Shown here one piece after another: positions 32,878 to 40,031 of a stretch of DNA of 64,000 nucleotides (position 1 is its first letter; every line of letters starts with the position of its first letter). Under the pieces are notes generated by a model. The model had not been told where the DNA came from. It did not search any database and saw only the letters and a program-made list of their open reading frames with translations. The position numbers and the translations under genes are program-made. The stretch comes from Roseobacter fucihabitans. Lineage in GTDB: Bacteria > Pseudomonadota > Alphaproteobacteria > Rhodobacterales > Rhodobacteraceae. The stretch is taken from the NCBI RefSeq assembly GCF_014337925.2, contig NZ_CP143423.1, positions 2,448,501 through 2,512,500 on the forward strand, given 5' to 3'.

Positions 32878-34836
32878 TTAACCGTCCGGTTTGTGGTGCT
32901 TAATAGTGTCTAAAAGGGCGTCAAAAGTACTCCGTTCGGCACGACTGATTCGGGCTCCGTTTTCGCCCATATCGTATTCCGCCCTGTCCTCCTGTCCGCT
33001 CCGGCGCGCGATATCGGCAGCTTTTGCGGCCTCCGAAAGACGCCACGTCAGCCCCTCATCCGCAACACCGCTCAAGTCCTCCACAGCTTCGGCAATTTCC
33101 GCATCGAGCCCCCGCGCGCTATGTAACTTGGCGAGCTCTTCCGCGACCGTCATGCGTGCAGCCTCAACACCCCCAGGGTTACGAATACAGGGGACTATGG
33201 CGACATGGCGTTGTTTAATCAGGTTTTCAAGAGCCTGGCCCCCAAGAACATCAGATATTCGGTCAGCCAATTCGTCAGCACTCACATCCATATGGCGCAG
33301 CAGCAGATCACGCAATCGCGCGTGAAGCGGGTCCGAACAACGCATCTGTTCGATACCGGATTCGAAGGTTTCAATTACCTCAGGGCACATCGTCAGCACG
33401 GCCAGAATGACCGCCTCGCGCAGATGATCCGTGTCGTTCATCTGCTCAGACAAAGCCAGCACCGAGGATTTCGCCGTCGACGTCGCACCAAGTTTCGGCG
33501 GTATCCATTTGCCCCCGGTAAAACCGCCTCGCGCTTTGTGAGGTGCGCGTTGCGGGCGGAAAAGCTGCCAGCGCAGGTCTTTGATCTCTTGCCCGTAATG
33601 GCTGCGGATGGACGGGTCCTTGATCGTCATGATCTTGTCGCGCAGGGTCTTATCGAGCGCTGCCTTGCGTTCGGGGCTGTCAAACACTCGCCCCTCTGTC
33701 TCGCGCTGCCACAGCAGGCGCACCATCGGCATCGCCTCATCCAGCAGCTTTTGCAACGCACCCGCGCCCTGCTCGCGCAGCAAATCATCCGGGTCCTTGC
33801 CCGTCGGCATGATCGCAAAGCGCAAGGATTGCCCGGCCTCCACCAGCGGCAGCGCCAGATCGATCAACCGCATCGCCGCGCGCAGCCCCGCCGTGTCCCC
33901 ATCCAGCGCAATGATGGGTTCGGGCGCAATCCGCCACAGCATTTGCAACTGGTTTTCGGTGATGGCGGTGCCCAGAGGCGCGACCGCCGCCTCGAACCCC
34001 ACGGAGGCGAGCGCGATTACATCCATATAGCCTTCGGCCACGATCAAGGGCTGGCCTTTGCCCGCAGCCGTGCGCGCCGGTCCCTGATTATAAAGGCTGC
34101 GCCCCTTGTCAAAGAGTTCGGTTTCCGGCGAGTTCAGATATTTGGCGTTGTCATTGGGGTCCATCGCCCGCCCGCCAAAGGCAATCGCGCGCCCGCGTGC
34201 GTCCCGGATCGGATAGATGATGCGCCCGCGAAACGTGTCATAGGGTTTGCCGCCCTTGGAGGAGGGCTTGGCCAGACCGGCATCCAGGATCAGTTGATCC
34301 TCCACGTTCTTGGCCTTGAGGTGATCCCAGAGCGCCTGCCATTGATCCGGTGCAAAGCCGATTTCCCAACGCTCCAGCACCGCAGCACTCAAGCCGCGCC
34401 GCTCCAGATAGGCGCGCGCCTCAGCCGCGGCCCCCGTATTCAGTTGCAGGCGGAAAAACTTGACCGCCTGCTCCATAACTTCGGCCAATTGCGTGCGTTT
34501 GTCGGCCTTTTGTTGCGCTTGCGGATCCCGCGCAGGCATCGGCATCCCGGCCTCGCGCGCCAGGATCTCCACCGCCTCCATAAAGCCGACGTTTTCCGTT
34601 TCGCGCACAAAGGAGATCGCATCGCCTTTGGCATGACAGCCAAAGCAGTAATAAAACCCCTTGCGATCATCGACGTGGAAACTGGCGGATTTCTCCTGAT
34701 GGAACGGGCACGGGGCCCACATGTCGCCCTTGCCCTGGTTGGATTTCCGCGGGTCCCATATGACTTTGCGCCCGACCACCTGCGTCAGGCTCATTCGGGT
34801 GCGCAATTCGTCGAGAAATCCGGGTGGCAGGCTCAT
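32878..34836 (-). CDS. dnaG: DNA primase
   Basis: A 652-residue replication primase. The N-terminal CHC2 zinc ribbon (CPFHQEKSASFHVD, then YYCFGCHAKGDAISF) at about residues 43-75 is followed by the TOPRIM catalytic core: VAEGYMDVIAL near 260 and ALDGDTAGLRAA near 310. The C-terminal helical DnaB-interacting part is present. Length is normal. A mobile element is inserted 51 bp upstream of the start codon, so its original promoter region has been separated or rebuilt. It is followed by rpoD. Confidence 0.96.
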   Translation of the reverse strand: MSLPPGFLDELRTRMSLTQVVGRKVIWDPRKSNQGKGDMWAPCPFHQEKSASFHVDDRKGFYYCFGCHAKGDAISFVRETENVGFMEAVEILAREAGMPMPARDPQAQQKADKRTQLAEVMEQAVKFFRLQLNTGAAAEARAYLERRGLSAAVLERWEIGFAPDQWQALWDHLKAKNVEDQLILDAGLAKPSSKGGKPYDTFRGRIIYPIRDARGRAIAFGGRAMDPNDNAKYLNSPETELFDKGRSLYNQGPARTAAGKGQPLIVAEGYMDVIALASVGFEAAVAPLGTAITENQLQMLWRIAPEPIIALDGDTAGLRAAMRLIDLALPLVEAGQSLRFAIMPTGKDPDDLLREQGAGALQKLLDEAMPMVRLLWQRETEGRVFDSPERKAALDKTLRDKIMTIKDPSIRSHYGQEIKDLRWQLFRPQRAPHKARGGFTGGKWIPPKLGATSTAKSSVLALSEQMNDTDHLREAVILAVLTMCPEVIETFESGIEQMRCSDPLHARLRDLLLRHMDVSADELADRISDVLGGQALENLIKQRHVAIVPCIRNPGGVEAARMTVAEELAKLHSARGLDAEIAEAVEDLSGVADEGLTWRLSEAAKAADIARRSGQEDRAEYDMGENGARISRAERSTFDALLDTIKHHKPDG

Positions 34837-34879
34837 GCTCTCTATATCGGGCTTGCACCTTTAAGAGTCCAGTGCGCGG

Positions 34880-34887
34880 CGCGCCTT
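34880..34887. repeat. Target-site duplication, left copy
   Basis: The 8-bp sequence CGCGCCTT directly abuts the left inverted repeat of the mobile element. The same eight bases abut the right repeat at 38312-38319. An exact 8-bp match directly outside perfect inverted repeats marks a true transposition event. It also suggests a fairly recent one. Confidence 0.93.
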
Positions 34888-34908
34888 GGTAGTGTCTCAG
34901 TTTGAAAT
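34888..34908 (+). repeat. Left terminal inverted repeat
   Basis: Twenty-one bases starting GGTAGTGTCTCAGTTTG, the exact reverse complement of 38291-38311. The last codons and the stop of the degenerate transposase lie inside this repeat, as in many compact IS elements. Confidence 0.95.
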
Positions 34909-35792
34909 ATCTTTTTTCTTATAGGGACCACGTTTCTTGGGTGCGGGTGCCGCTTCATCGATCAAGTTAACAATCCATTCCATATCATGCAACGTGTCAG
35001 ATACGCCCGCCGCCATTGCCGGGGTCATTTTCAATGTCTTGTGGATGCGAACAAAGTTGTAATGCACAAATTACAGGGAAAGCATGTTTACGTGGTTTTC
35101 CAGCTTCTTGCTAAAACCGTTGGTCAGGCGTGTAAAGCGACGCATCCCCATGCCCATAGAAAAGTTCTGACGCTCTACATATGACGTGCTGACCAATTCC
35201 TCAATTGGCTCACCAAAAACTTGCTCTTTGCGTGACCCTGTAAATCAAGCGGGCGAATACTTCTTTTCATGCCCCTGCTGGCCTGTGGTGCCACCATACT
35301 GCTTAACCAGCATCGCGTAGTCTAGTCGCCACCAAATGCGCCCTCTACGGCGTCCAGATAGGCCTTGTGACCGTCTGCGGTGAGTTGAACGCGGTTTGAC
35401 AAGCGTGACGCCAGATCAACCATGAACTCGTAAGCTGTATCGCCTGAACGGTCACCAACTTCATAAGATAGGATCATTTTGCTATCGGCGTCGATTGCGG
35501 TCCACGTCCACACGTCACCAGAACCGTCTGGGGCTGATTTTGCATCCTCTACGTTTTTGGCTTTGGCGTAAACGAAAGACCAGATTTTATCACATTCAAC
35601 GCGTGTTGTTTTGACGTTGCGCACTGTGTTGTTGTGATACTTGGCGCAAGCCTCACCAGCTTCGATCAACAGCTTTGTGACTGTGTTGATTGATACGCCC
35701 ACCACGCAGCTGTTTGAGCGCATTGAATTGCCTTCAACCATCATGTTCAGGATCATTGTGCGGGTTTTGGTATAAAGTTTGTTCATACCCAT
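34897..35792 (-). pseudogene. Decayed IS1-type transposase
   Basis: The intact 5' part encodes 156 residues: helix-turn-helix-like start, then VECDKIWSFVYAKAKNVED with the first catalytic Asp, WTWTAIDADSKMILSYEVGD, and LTADGHKAYLDAVEGAFGGD. A frame break and TAG follow near 35322. Downstream frames continue the family sequence (DYAMLVKQYGG, TSYVERQNFSMGMGMRRFT, RIHKTLKMTPAMAAGVSDT, ending KKRGPYKKKDI) but contain further in-frame TGA and TAA codons. At least three lesions make it inactive. The start is ATG at 35792 or 35786. It reads toward dnaG. Confidence 0.88.
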
Positions 35793-35846
35793 TTAATATG
35801 AACTTTTATGCTTAGGCTCAAGAGAGAACTGCATGTATTTTCCAGA

Positions 35847-35875
35847 TTGACGCATTAAACTTTAAGCTGTAAACA
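35847..35875 (+). promoter_or_regulatory. Candidate promoter of the passenger operon
   Basis: TTGACG and TAAACA are separated by 17 bases, a good -35 and a fair -10. This would start transcription about 35 bases before the first passenger gene. It is predicted from sequence only. Confidence 0.5.
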
Positions 35876-35915
35876 AATTACGACGTATCAGGCAAATCAT
35901 ACAAGGGCAATAGCT

Positions 35916-36581
35916 TTGGAAGATATCGACGTATTGAAGGCGCACATTAAGGCTCAAGCAGTTAAATCCTTTCCAAAGGCAATGCTTGAAGATTTGATGA
36001 AGCGCTGCGAGCGAGCCTATCTGGAAACCTTTGCCGAAGTATCCCATAGTAAAACCACTCTACTAGAGCAGCGCATTCATATGCTGCGGCAAGCCCGGTG
36101 CTTTCGGATGGACTATGAATTGGCTAAGTCAGCGGAGAAGTTTGGCATTCCATACACAGCCAAACCTTTGGCGGAGAACGATTGGCAATATACTTACGTG
36201 ACGGCTGGCGATTTCGGAGTAACTCAATCTTACGTTCAGAAGATGGGCTGTTTGCCAAATCCGGCAAAGTTCCGGGACACCTTGGCAAAAACCTCAAATA
36301 TCCCCCAGTTACCGCTTGAAGATGACGCTGAGATTTTCAAACCACGCAATTTTTATGGATTGTTTGCCCATAATCCAGTTGGAGCGATCTTTGAGGAGGA
36401 AAAGCAAAAGCTTGGGTCCATCCAGCTTTGTGTTCCTTACGGCTGCATGAGAAAATTTGCCTTAGAAGTTTCCATCGCGGAACTTCTCGCGGAATATCCT
36501 TCCGTTGCGACACCAAGCATTGCAATTCCTGCGCCAACTTGGAAAAGAGACCCGAAGAGAAAAGATACAGGTACAGAATGA
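35916..36581 (+). CDS. Unrecognised 221-residue passenger protein
   Basis: A soluble, mixed-charge protein that I cannot assign. Helical N-terminal third (LKAHIKAQAVKSFPKAML, MKRCERAYLETF), a middle with ENDWQYTYVTAGDFGVTQ and KPRNFYGLFAHNPVGAIF, and a basic C-terminal tail (TWKRDPKRKDTG). No signal peptide or membrane segment. The start appears to be TTG at 35916, since a stop lies just upstream and no better start fits; AAGGG lies upstream. Its TGA overlaps the ATG of the XRE-ImmA gene, so the two are translated together and probably work as a pair. A toxin or sensor partner is possible but not shown. Confidence 0.7.
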   Translation: MEDIDVLKAHIKAQAVKSFPKAMLEDLMKRCERAYLETFAEVSHSKTTLLEQRIHMLRQARCFRMDYELAKSAEKFGIPYTAKPLAENDWQYTYVTAGDFGVTQSYVQKMGCLPNPAKFRDTLAKTSNIPQLPLEDDAEIFKPRNFYGLFAHNPVGAIFEEEKQKLGSIQLCVPYGCMRKFALEVSIAELLAEYPSVATPSIAIPAPTWKRDPKRKDTGTE

Positions 36582-37771
36582 GCATCGCAGCAGGTTTCAT
36601 TGGCGCTCGATTGTCCCAAGCACGTAGAGCTAGGGCGATCACTGCCGCCGACCTGGGAGATATGACGAATGTGAGTTCACAGTCGATCTCTAAGTATGAA
36701 AACGGGCATCAAACGCCCAGACGCGACGTCGTTGATCGCTTTGTTAATGTATTGCATTTTCCCACTCAGTTTTTCTTTCGCCCAGTTGACGAGACAGATC
36801 AGAAGCCTGTTTTTTTCCGATCTAAGCTCTCGGCACAGACGATCTCGCTGGATCGAGCGAAAGTCAGGCTGGAATGGATGAAGGAAATTGTTGACTATCT
36901 GGGGGAGTTTTTTGACTTCCCTGATCTGAGCCTTCCACAGACAGATTTAGATCAAATCGACCCGCTCAATATAACCCTTGACGACATTGAGAACCTTGCA
37001 ATCTCAGTAAGATCACAATGGGGCATAAGCAGTGGTCCAATGACAAATTGCTTAGAGCATATAGAAGAATCCGGAATTCTCGTTTCAAGAATTCATGTTC
37101 GGGCAGAGAAAGTGGACGCATTCTCTCAGTGGTCTGATAAGTTTGGTATCCCGTTCATGCTCTTGTCACGCGACAAGGCGAGCGCTGTCCGGCAACGCTT
37201 CGACGCTCTACACGAATTATGCCATATCTTAATCCACAAGAATGTGACCCCAAGTCAGCTAAATAACAGGGCAACGTATAAGTTATTGGAAAAGCAGGCT
37301 GATACTTTCGCGAGTTATATGCTTTTACCTGAAACGGATTTTTTGGATGAACTGTATTCCCCGACTCTTGATGGAATGCTGAGCATGAAGGAGCGCTGGG
37401 GCGTTTCTGTAGGTGCAATGATTATGCGCTGTAAGTCGTTAGACTTGCTTGATGATGCATCTGTTAAAAGGATGTGGATGAACTACACGCGGCGCGGCTG
37501 GCGGAAAGGCGAGCCGTTTGATGGAAAGACTGAAAAGGAAACACCTTACTTGATGAAGCGCAGTTTTGAGATGTTGATTGAGGCAGGCGTGAAGACTCAA
37601 GATGAAATAACTTCAGACCTTCCTTACCCCTTGGACGACCTAGAAGAGATTGCAGGCCTTCCAACTGGGAGTTTAGGCTCGACAACCCGCATTCGCGCTG
37701 AACCTAAGCTTAAGAGTAGCGTTATTTCGGACGACAATGTTGTGACGCTTTTTAACAGAGATAAAGTCTAG
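36578..37771 (+). CDS. XRE-family regulator fused to ImmA/IrrE metalloendopeptidase
   Basis: A 397-residue protein. Residues 7-65 are a Cro/C1-type helix-turn-helix (ARLSQARRARAITAADLG, VSSQSISKYENGHQTPRR). The ImmA/IrrE (DUF955) zinc peptidase follows: DALHELCHILIH holds HExxH near residue 212, and EKQADTFASYMLLPE gives the third ligand near 240. A C-terminal extension of about 120 residues has no clear match. Relatives cleave a paired repressor (ImmR in ICEBs1, DdrO in Deinococcus) or act in toxin-antitoxin and phage-linked loci. The start overlaps the previous stop (ATGA). The stop shares CTAG with a convergent gene. Confidence 0.9.
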   Translation: MSIAAGFIGARLSQARRARAITAADLGDMTNVSSQSISKYENGHQTPRRDVVDRFVNVLHFPTQFFFRPVDETDQKPVFFRSKLSAQTISLDRAKVRLEWMKEIVDYLGEFFDFPDLSLPQTDLDQIDPLNITLDDIENLAISVRSQWGISSGPMTNCLEHIEESGILVSRIHVRAEKVDAFSQWSDKFGIPFMLLSRDKASAVRQRFDALHELCHILIHKNVTPSQLNNRATYKLLEKQADTFASYMLLPETDFLDELYSPTLDGMLSMKERWGVSVGAMIMRCKSLDLLDDASVKRMWMNYTRRGWRKGEPFDGKTEKETPYLMKRSFEMLIEAGVKTQDEITSDLPYPLDDLEEIAGLPTGSLGSTTRIRAEPKLKSSVISDDNVVTLFNRDKV

Positions 37772-38001
37772 TTCTTATCCCAGCGCTTCGCTGCGGCCTT
37801 CTTAGCAATATCTGACCGTTGCTCAGGTGATAGCTTCGCGGCCCGCGCCTTACCACCTTTAGACCCCATTGCCTTAGCAGCGGGGTCTTTGCCATCATCT
37901 GGGGTTTCGCCGTCAACTTCGCCAGTTGCGATCTTGCCTATCATCACGGCAAGGCCAATGGCATCAGCGGGGCGCTTTTCGCCTTTCGGTCCTTTAGGCA
38001 T
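37768..38001 (-). CDS. Small basic histone H1-like protein
   Basis: A 77-residue protein that starts MPKGPKGEKRPADAIGLAV and ends in a Lys/Ala-rich segment (KLSPEQRSDIAKKAAAKRWD) with a Gly-Lys turn (MGSKGGKARAAK). I know this type as a small protein often annotated as histone H1-like or RNA-binding. The AAKKAAAKRW ending suggests nucleic-acid contact. The function is unknown. It overlaps the end of the upstream gene 37994-38227 by 8 bp and shares a CTAG stop palindrome with the XRE-ImmA gene. Confidence 0.75.
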   Translation of the reverse strand: MPKGPKGEKRPADAIGLAVMIGKIATGEVDGETPDDGKDPAAKAMGSKGGKARAAKLSPEQRSDIAKKAAAKRWDKN

Positions 38002-38227
38002 CGCGGACAGCCTCCATTGGCCTGAAACACATCACTTTGCTGTCCTCTCCAGTTTCGTGCAGGAGTCGGACTAAATTAGCATCTGGCCCCCAAGTGCCAG
38101 ACCGCACAATTTTTTTAGCCTTTCCTATGGCGTCGGTCAGGTCTTCGCCGCCAACGGTTTCTGAATGCACCAAGGACTGCATGTCGTTGTCTTGCCCTGA
38201 GCCAACCTGTAATGTGTAAATATTCAT
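37994..38227 (-). CDS. Small passenger protein, 77 residues
   Basis: A 77-residue protein (MNIYTLQVGSGQDNDMQSLV, then GEDLTDAIGKAKKIVRSGTW and DANLVRLLHETGE). I do not recognise it. It is soluble and slightly acidic. The ATG at 38227 has GGAAC upstream; an ATG four codons earlier is also possible. It overlaps the histone-like gene by 8 bp, which suggests translational coupling. Both run toward the XRE-ImmA operon. It lies just inside the right inverted repeat. Confidence 0.65.
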   Translation of the reverse strand: MNIYTLQVGSGQDNDMQSLVHSETVGGEDLTDAIGKAKKIVRSGTWGPDANLVRLLHETGEDSKVMCFRPMEAVRDA

Positions 38228-38290
38228 GTAGCGTTCCATCCGTATGCTTTGCGCTAGGCATAACATAGGATCAGACCGGATAAACTTCAA

Positions 38291-38311
38291 ATTTCAAACT
38301 GAGACACTACC
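38291..38311 (-). repeat. Right terminal inverted repeat
   Basis: Twenty-one bases, an exact reverse complement of 34888-34908, ending CTGAGACACTACC. It is followed at once by the right copy of the target duplication. Confidence 0.95.
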
Positions 38312-38319
38312 CGCGCCTT
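38312..38319. repeat. Target-site duplication, right copy
   Basis: CGCGCCTT, identical to 34880-34887. Removing the element and one copy would restore a continuous intergenic sequence upstream of dnaG. Confidence 0.93.
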
Positions 38320-38352
38320 TGCTTGAGCTCGGAGCGTGCATCGCGCGCGAAA

Positions 38353-38658
38353 TTACTGCTCCAGCGCCATGCATTGCTCCTGCCACCAGCCGGCGAGGTC
38401 TTCATCGCGCAGATCGCGGCGTTTCTTTTCATAGATTGAGGGGGCGACGATCGGGATGATATTGTTGTATTTTTCCGGCCATGTCGCGCTTTCCGCCAAG
38501 GTGGCTTGTAGTTTGCGCTCCGGAACACGGTCAAGGCGCGCCTGTTTGATCGCGCCAACGACCTGTGCCTGATACGTGCAGCTCACTTCTTTTTCGCTTT
38601 GCGCGAGGGCAGGAAAAGCCGTCAGGCCAAGCACGCAGGCCAGTGAATATCGCAACAT
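38353..38658 (-). CDS. Secreted hypothetical protein
   Basis: A 101-residue protein with a signal peptide (MLRYSLACVLGLTAFPALAQ, cleavage after residue 19). The mature domain of about 80 residues contains two Cys (CTYQAQVVGAIK and WWQEQCMALEQ), likely a disulphide. I do not recognise the family. It would be periplasmic. Its composition matches the host, so it was next to dnaG before the element inserted. Confidence 0.78.
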   Translation of the reverse strand: MLRYSLACVLGLTAFPALAQSEKEVSCTYQAQVVGAIKQARLDRVPERKLQATLAESATWPEKYNNIIPIVAPSIYEKKRRDLRDEDLAGWWQEQCMALEQ

Positions 38659-38692
38659 TTGCAGTCTCCGTCATTGGTATGTCGCACCCATC

Positions 38693-39093
38693 TTATCCGC
38701 GCGCGCCCACAGCTTCCATAGCCTCTTTGACCTCACGCTCCACGGTCGCCGCCATGGGTCGAAACAAGAGGGTCGGTAAGGTATCCACCCCGATGCGCGT
38801 GATCGCGCCGTTCATATGCATGATCTGGGCCCGCTCTGTCGGCCCGCGTTTGAAATATGCTGCGCGCCGGTCCTGCTGGTGTAGCGTTCCATGTGTTCGA
38901 GCAAACGGAAGTTCTCAGTGGCTGCCTGCTGCACGACTTTTACAGTCACATCGTTCTGAAAATCGAGCCGAGGCGCGGCACAGCCTGGAGCGAGAGAGAT
39001 TGCATCTCCATCTTTCGCTTTAGGCAAAGGCCGACGCGGCGTTGTCAGGCCAATATCCGCGATGAAACCCTTAGCCACTGCGGCTCCGGCCAT
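38693..39093 (-). pseudogene. Broken gene of unknown function
   Basis: The first frame from 39093 reads AISLAPGCAAPRLDFQNDVT and QQAATENFRLLEHMERYT, then degenerates. Near 38857 another frame takes over with YFKRGPTERAQIMHMNGAIT, DTLPTLLFRPMAATVERE and a stop at 38693. The two halves look like one protein of about 133 residues split by a frameshift. More coding-like but disrupted sequence may lie upstream to about 39360. I cannot name the family. Confidence 0.5.
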
Positions 39094-39466
39094 CAGACAG
39101 GCGGCGGTGGTAAAATACCCGTTTCAGGCCTCCGGCGACAACCAGACCGGGGATCGCCCTCGGGCGTCGGTTCAATTTTTGCAATCGCCTCGCGCCCTTG
39201 CGGACCTCCGCTCACCTGGCGTCTCAAATGCACCGTCGGGCTCCAACAACCAGACATCGCGCGGCTACCCGCCTTAATGGTTTGTTCGCAATCACGGGTT
39301 TGACGGCAATCAAGGTCAGCCACATCGCGCGCCCTCTTGTTCGCTCTCAAGGTCAATCGCTCTTATACGGTCCAAAATCATGCTCATGCAAATTATGGCG
39401 ATTGTATCTTTGCCAAACCCAGAGGGTAAGATAGCGTTCAAACTTCATTGCTGCGAGATTCAAGAT
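39094..39466. other. Stretch without an intact gene
   Basis: About 370 bp between the broken reverse-strand gene and the WYL-type gene. A reverse-strand open frame of about 87 codons (39093-39356) exists and may be a displaced N-terminal part of the broken gene. I find no family signature in it and do not call it a gene. Confidence 0.3.
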
Positions 39467-39733
39467 ATGAACCGGTTCATTATTGACGCCATCAACAACA
39501 CGCAGACACTTTCGTTTTACTATGACGACGAGAGCCGCACCGTAGAACCGCATTGCTACGGGTGTGACACGCAAGGGCATGAAGCACTGAGAGCCTACCA
39601 GATCAACAAGGGCTGGCGTCTTTTTCATTTGGCAGAGATGGGACCGATTCAGATTGGCCCTTCATTTACCGCGCCACGTCCGCAGTACAATCCAAATGAC
39701 AAACACTTGGCTCGGATCTATGCGAGACTGTAA
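39467..39733 (+). CDS. Small WYL-domain-like protein
   Basis: An 88-residue protein that is essentially one compact WYL-type domain: IDAINNTQTLSFYYDDESRT, VEPHCYGCDTQGHEALRAYQ and GWRLFHLAEMG follow the domain pattern (hydrophobic core, GxDxxGxEALRAYQ). WYL domains bind ligands or nucleic acid and are often fused to regulators; here it stands alone. The start ATG at 39467 follows GAGATTCAAG. Members of this size are found near genome-defence and plasmid loci, but the role here is unknown. Confidence 0.72.
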   Translation: MNRFIIDAINNTQTLSFYYDDESRTVEPHCYGCDTQGHEALRAYQINKGWRLFHLAEMGPIQIGPSFTAPRPQYNPNDKHLARIYARL

Positions 39734-39960
39734 AGCCGCAGTTACATGATCCTGCCTGATGGCGGGCATGTCGTGAACAGCGCAATCTGAACGCATTCAC
39801 AAAAGTCTTTTTAATATAACATCTTACGTATTTCTGGTATGATTTTCTTACCAACCTTCGCCCGTTTGCGCAGTTTCACGTTAACCGTTCTTCATTGTCG
39901 TCCGTCTCGAGAGGGCGGGCAGGTCGGGAATACCCCCTTCGCCTTTCCGAAGCCTCACAA

Positions 39961-39980
39961 ATGGACCAGAGAGGGTCCAT
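39961..39980. repeat. Perfect short hairpin in a 298-bp gap
   Basis: ATGGACC AGAGAG GGTCCAT, a 7-bp perfect stem with a 6-base loop and no T-run. It lies in the gap 39734-40031, downstream of both flanking convergent genes. It may contribute to termination. I see no gene in the gap. Confidence 0.45.
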
Positions 39981-40031
39981 GACCCGAACCACACCCGCAC
40001 GTTGCGAAACACCTTCGGGCGTGGGAAAAAG

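Larger units (their letters stand above)
34888..38311. mobile_element. 3.4-kb IS1-type transposable element with passenger genes
   Basis: A 3,424-bp unit bounded by perfect 21-bp inverted repeats beginning GGTAGTGTCTCAG and flanked by an 8-bp direct duplication. It contains a decayed transposase gene at the left end. It also carries two passenger transcription units: an unknown protein plus XRE-ImmA metalloprotease (forward), and two small proteins (reverse). The transposase resembles proteins annotated as IS1 family. The GGT terminus and 8-bp duplication also fit IS1. Composition is visibly more AT-rich than the host. Passenger-bearing insertion sequences of this kind are known as transporter IS elements. 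The transposase is broken, so movement would need a helper in trans. Confidence 0.92.

Noticed and set aside
32866-32880. Near-match to an SOS box (GTTC-N7-GTTA) near the dnaG stop
   Set aside because: One mismatch in the core and an awkward position relative to rpoD; not enough for a LexA site.
37155-37418. Antisense frame inside the XRE-ImmA gene
   Set aside because: It is a shadow of a gene with clear domain motifs.
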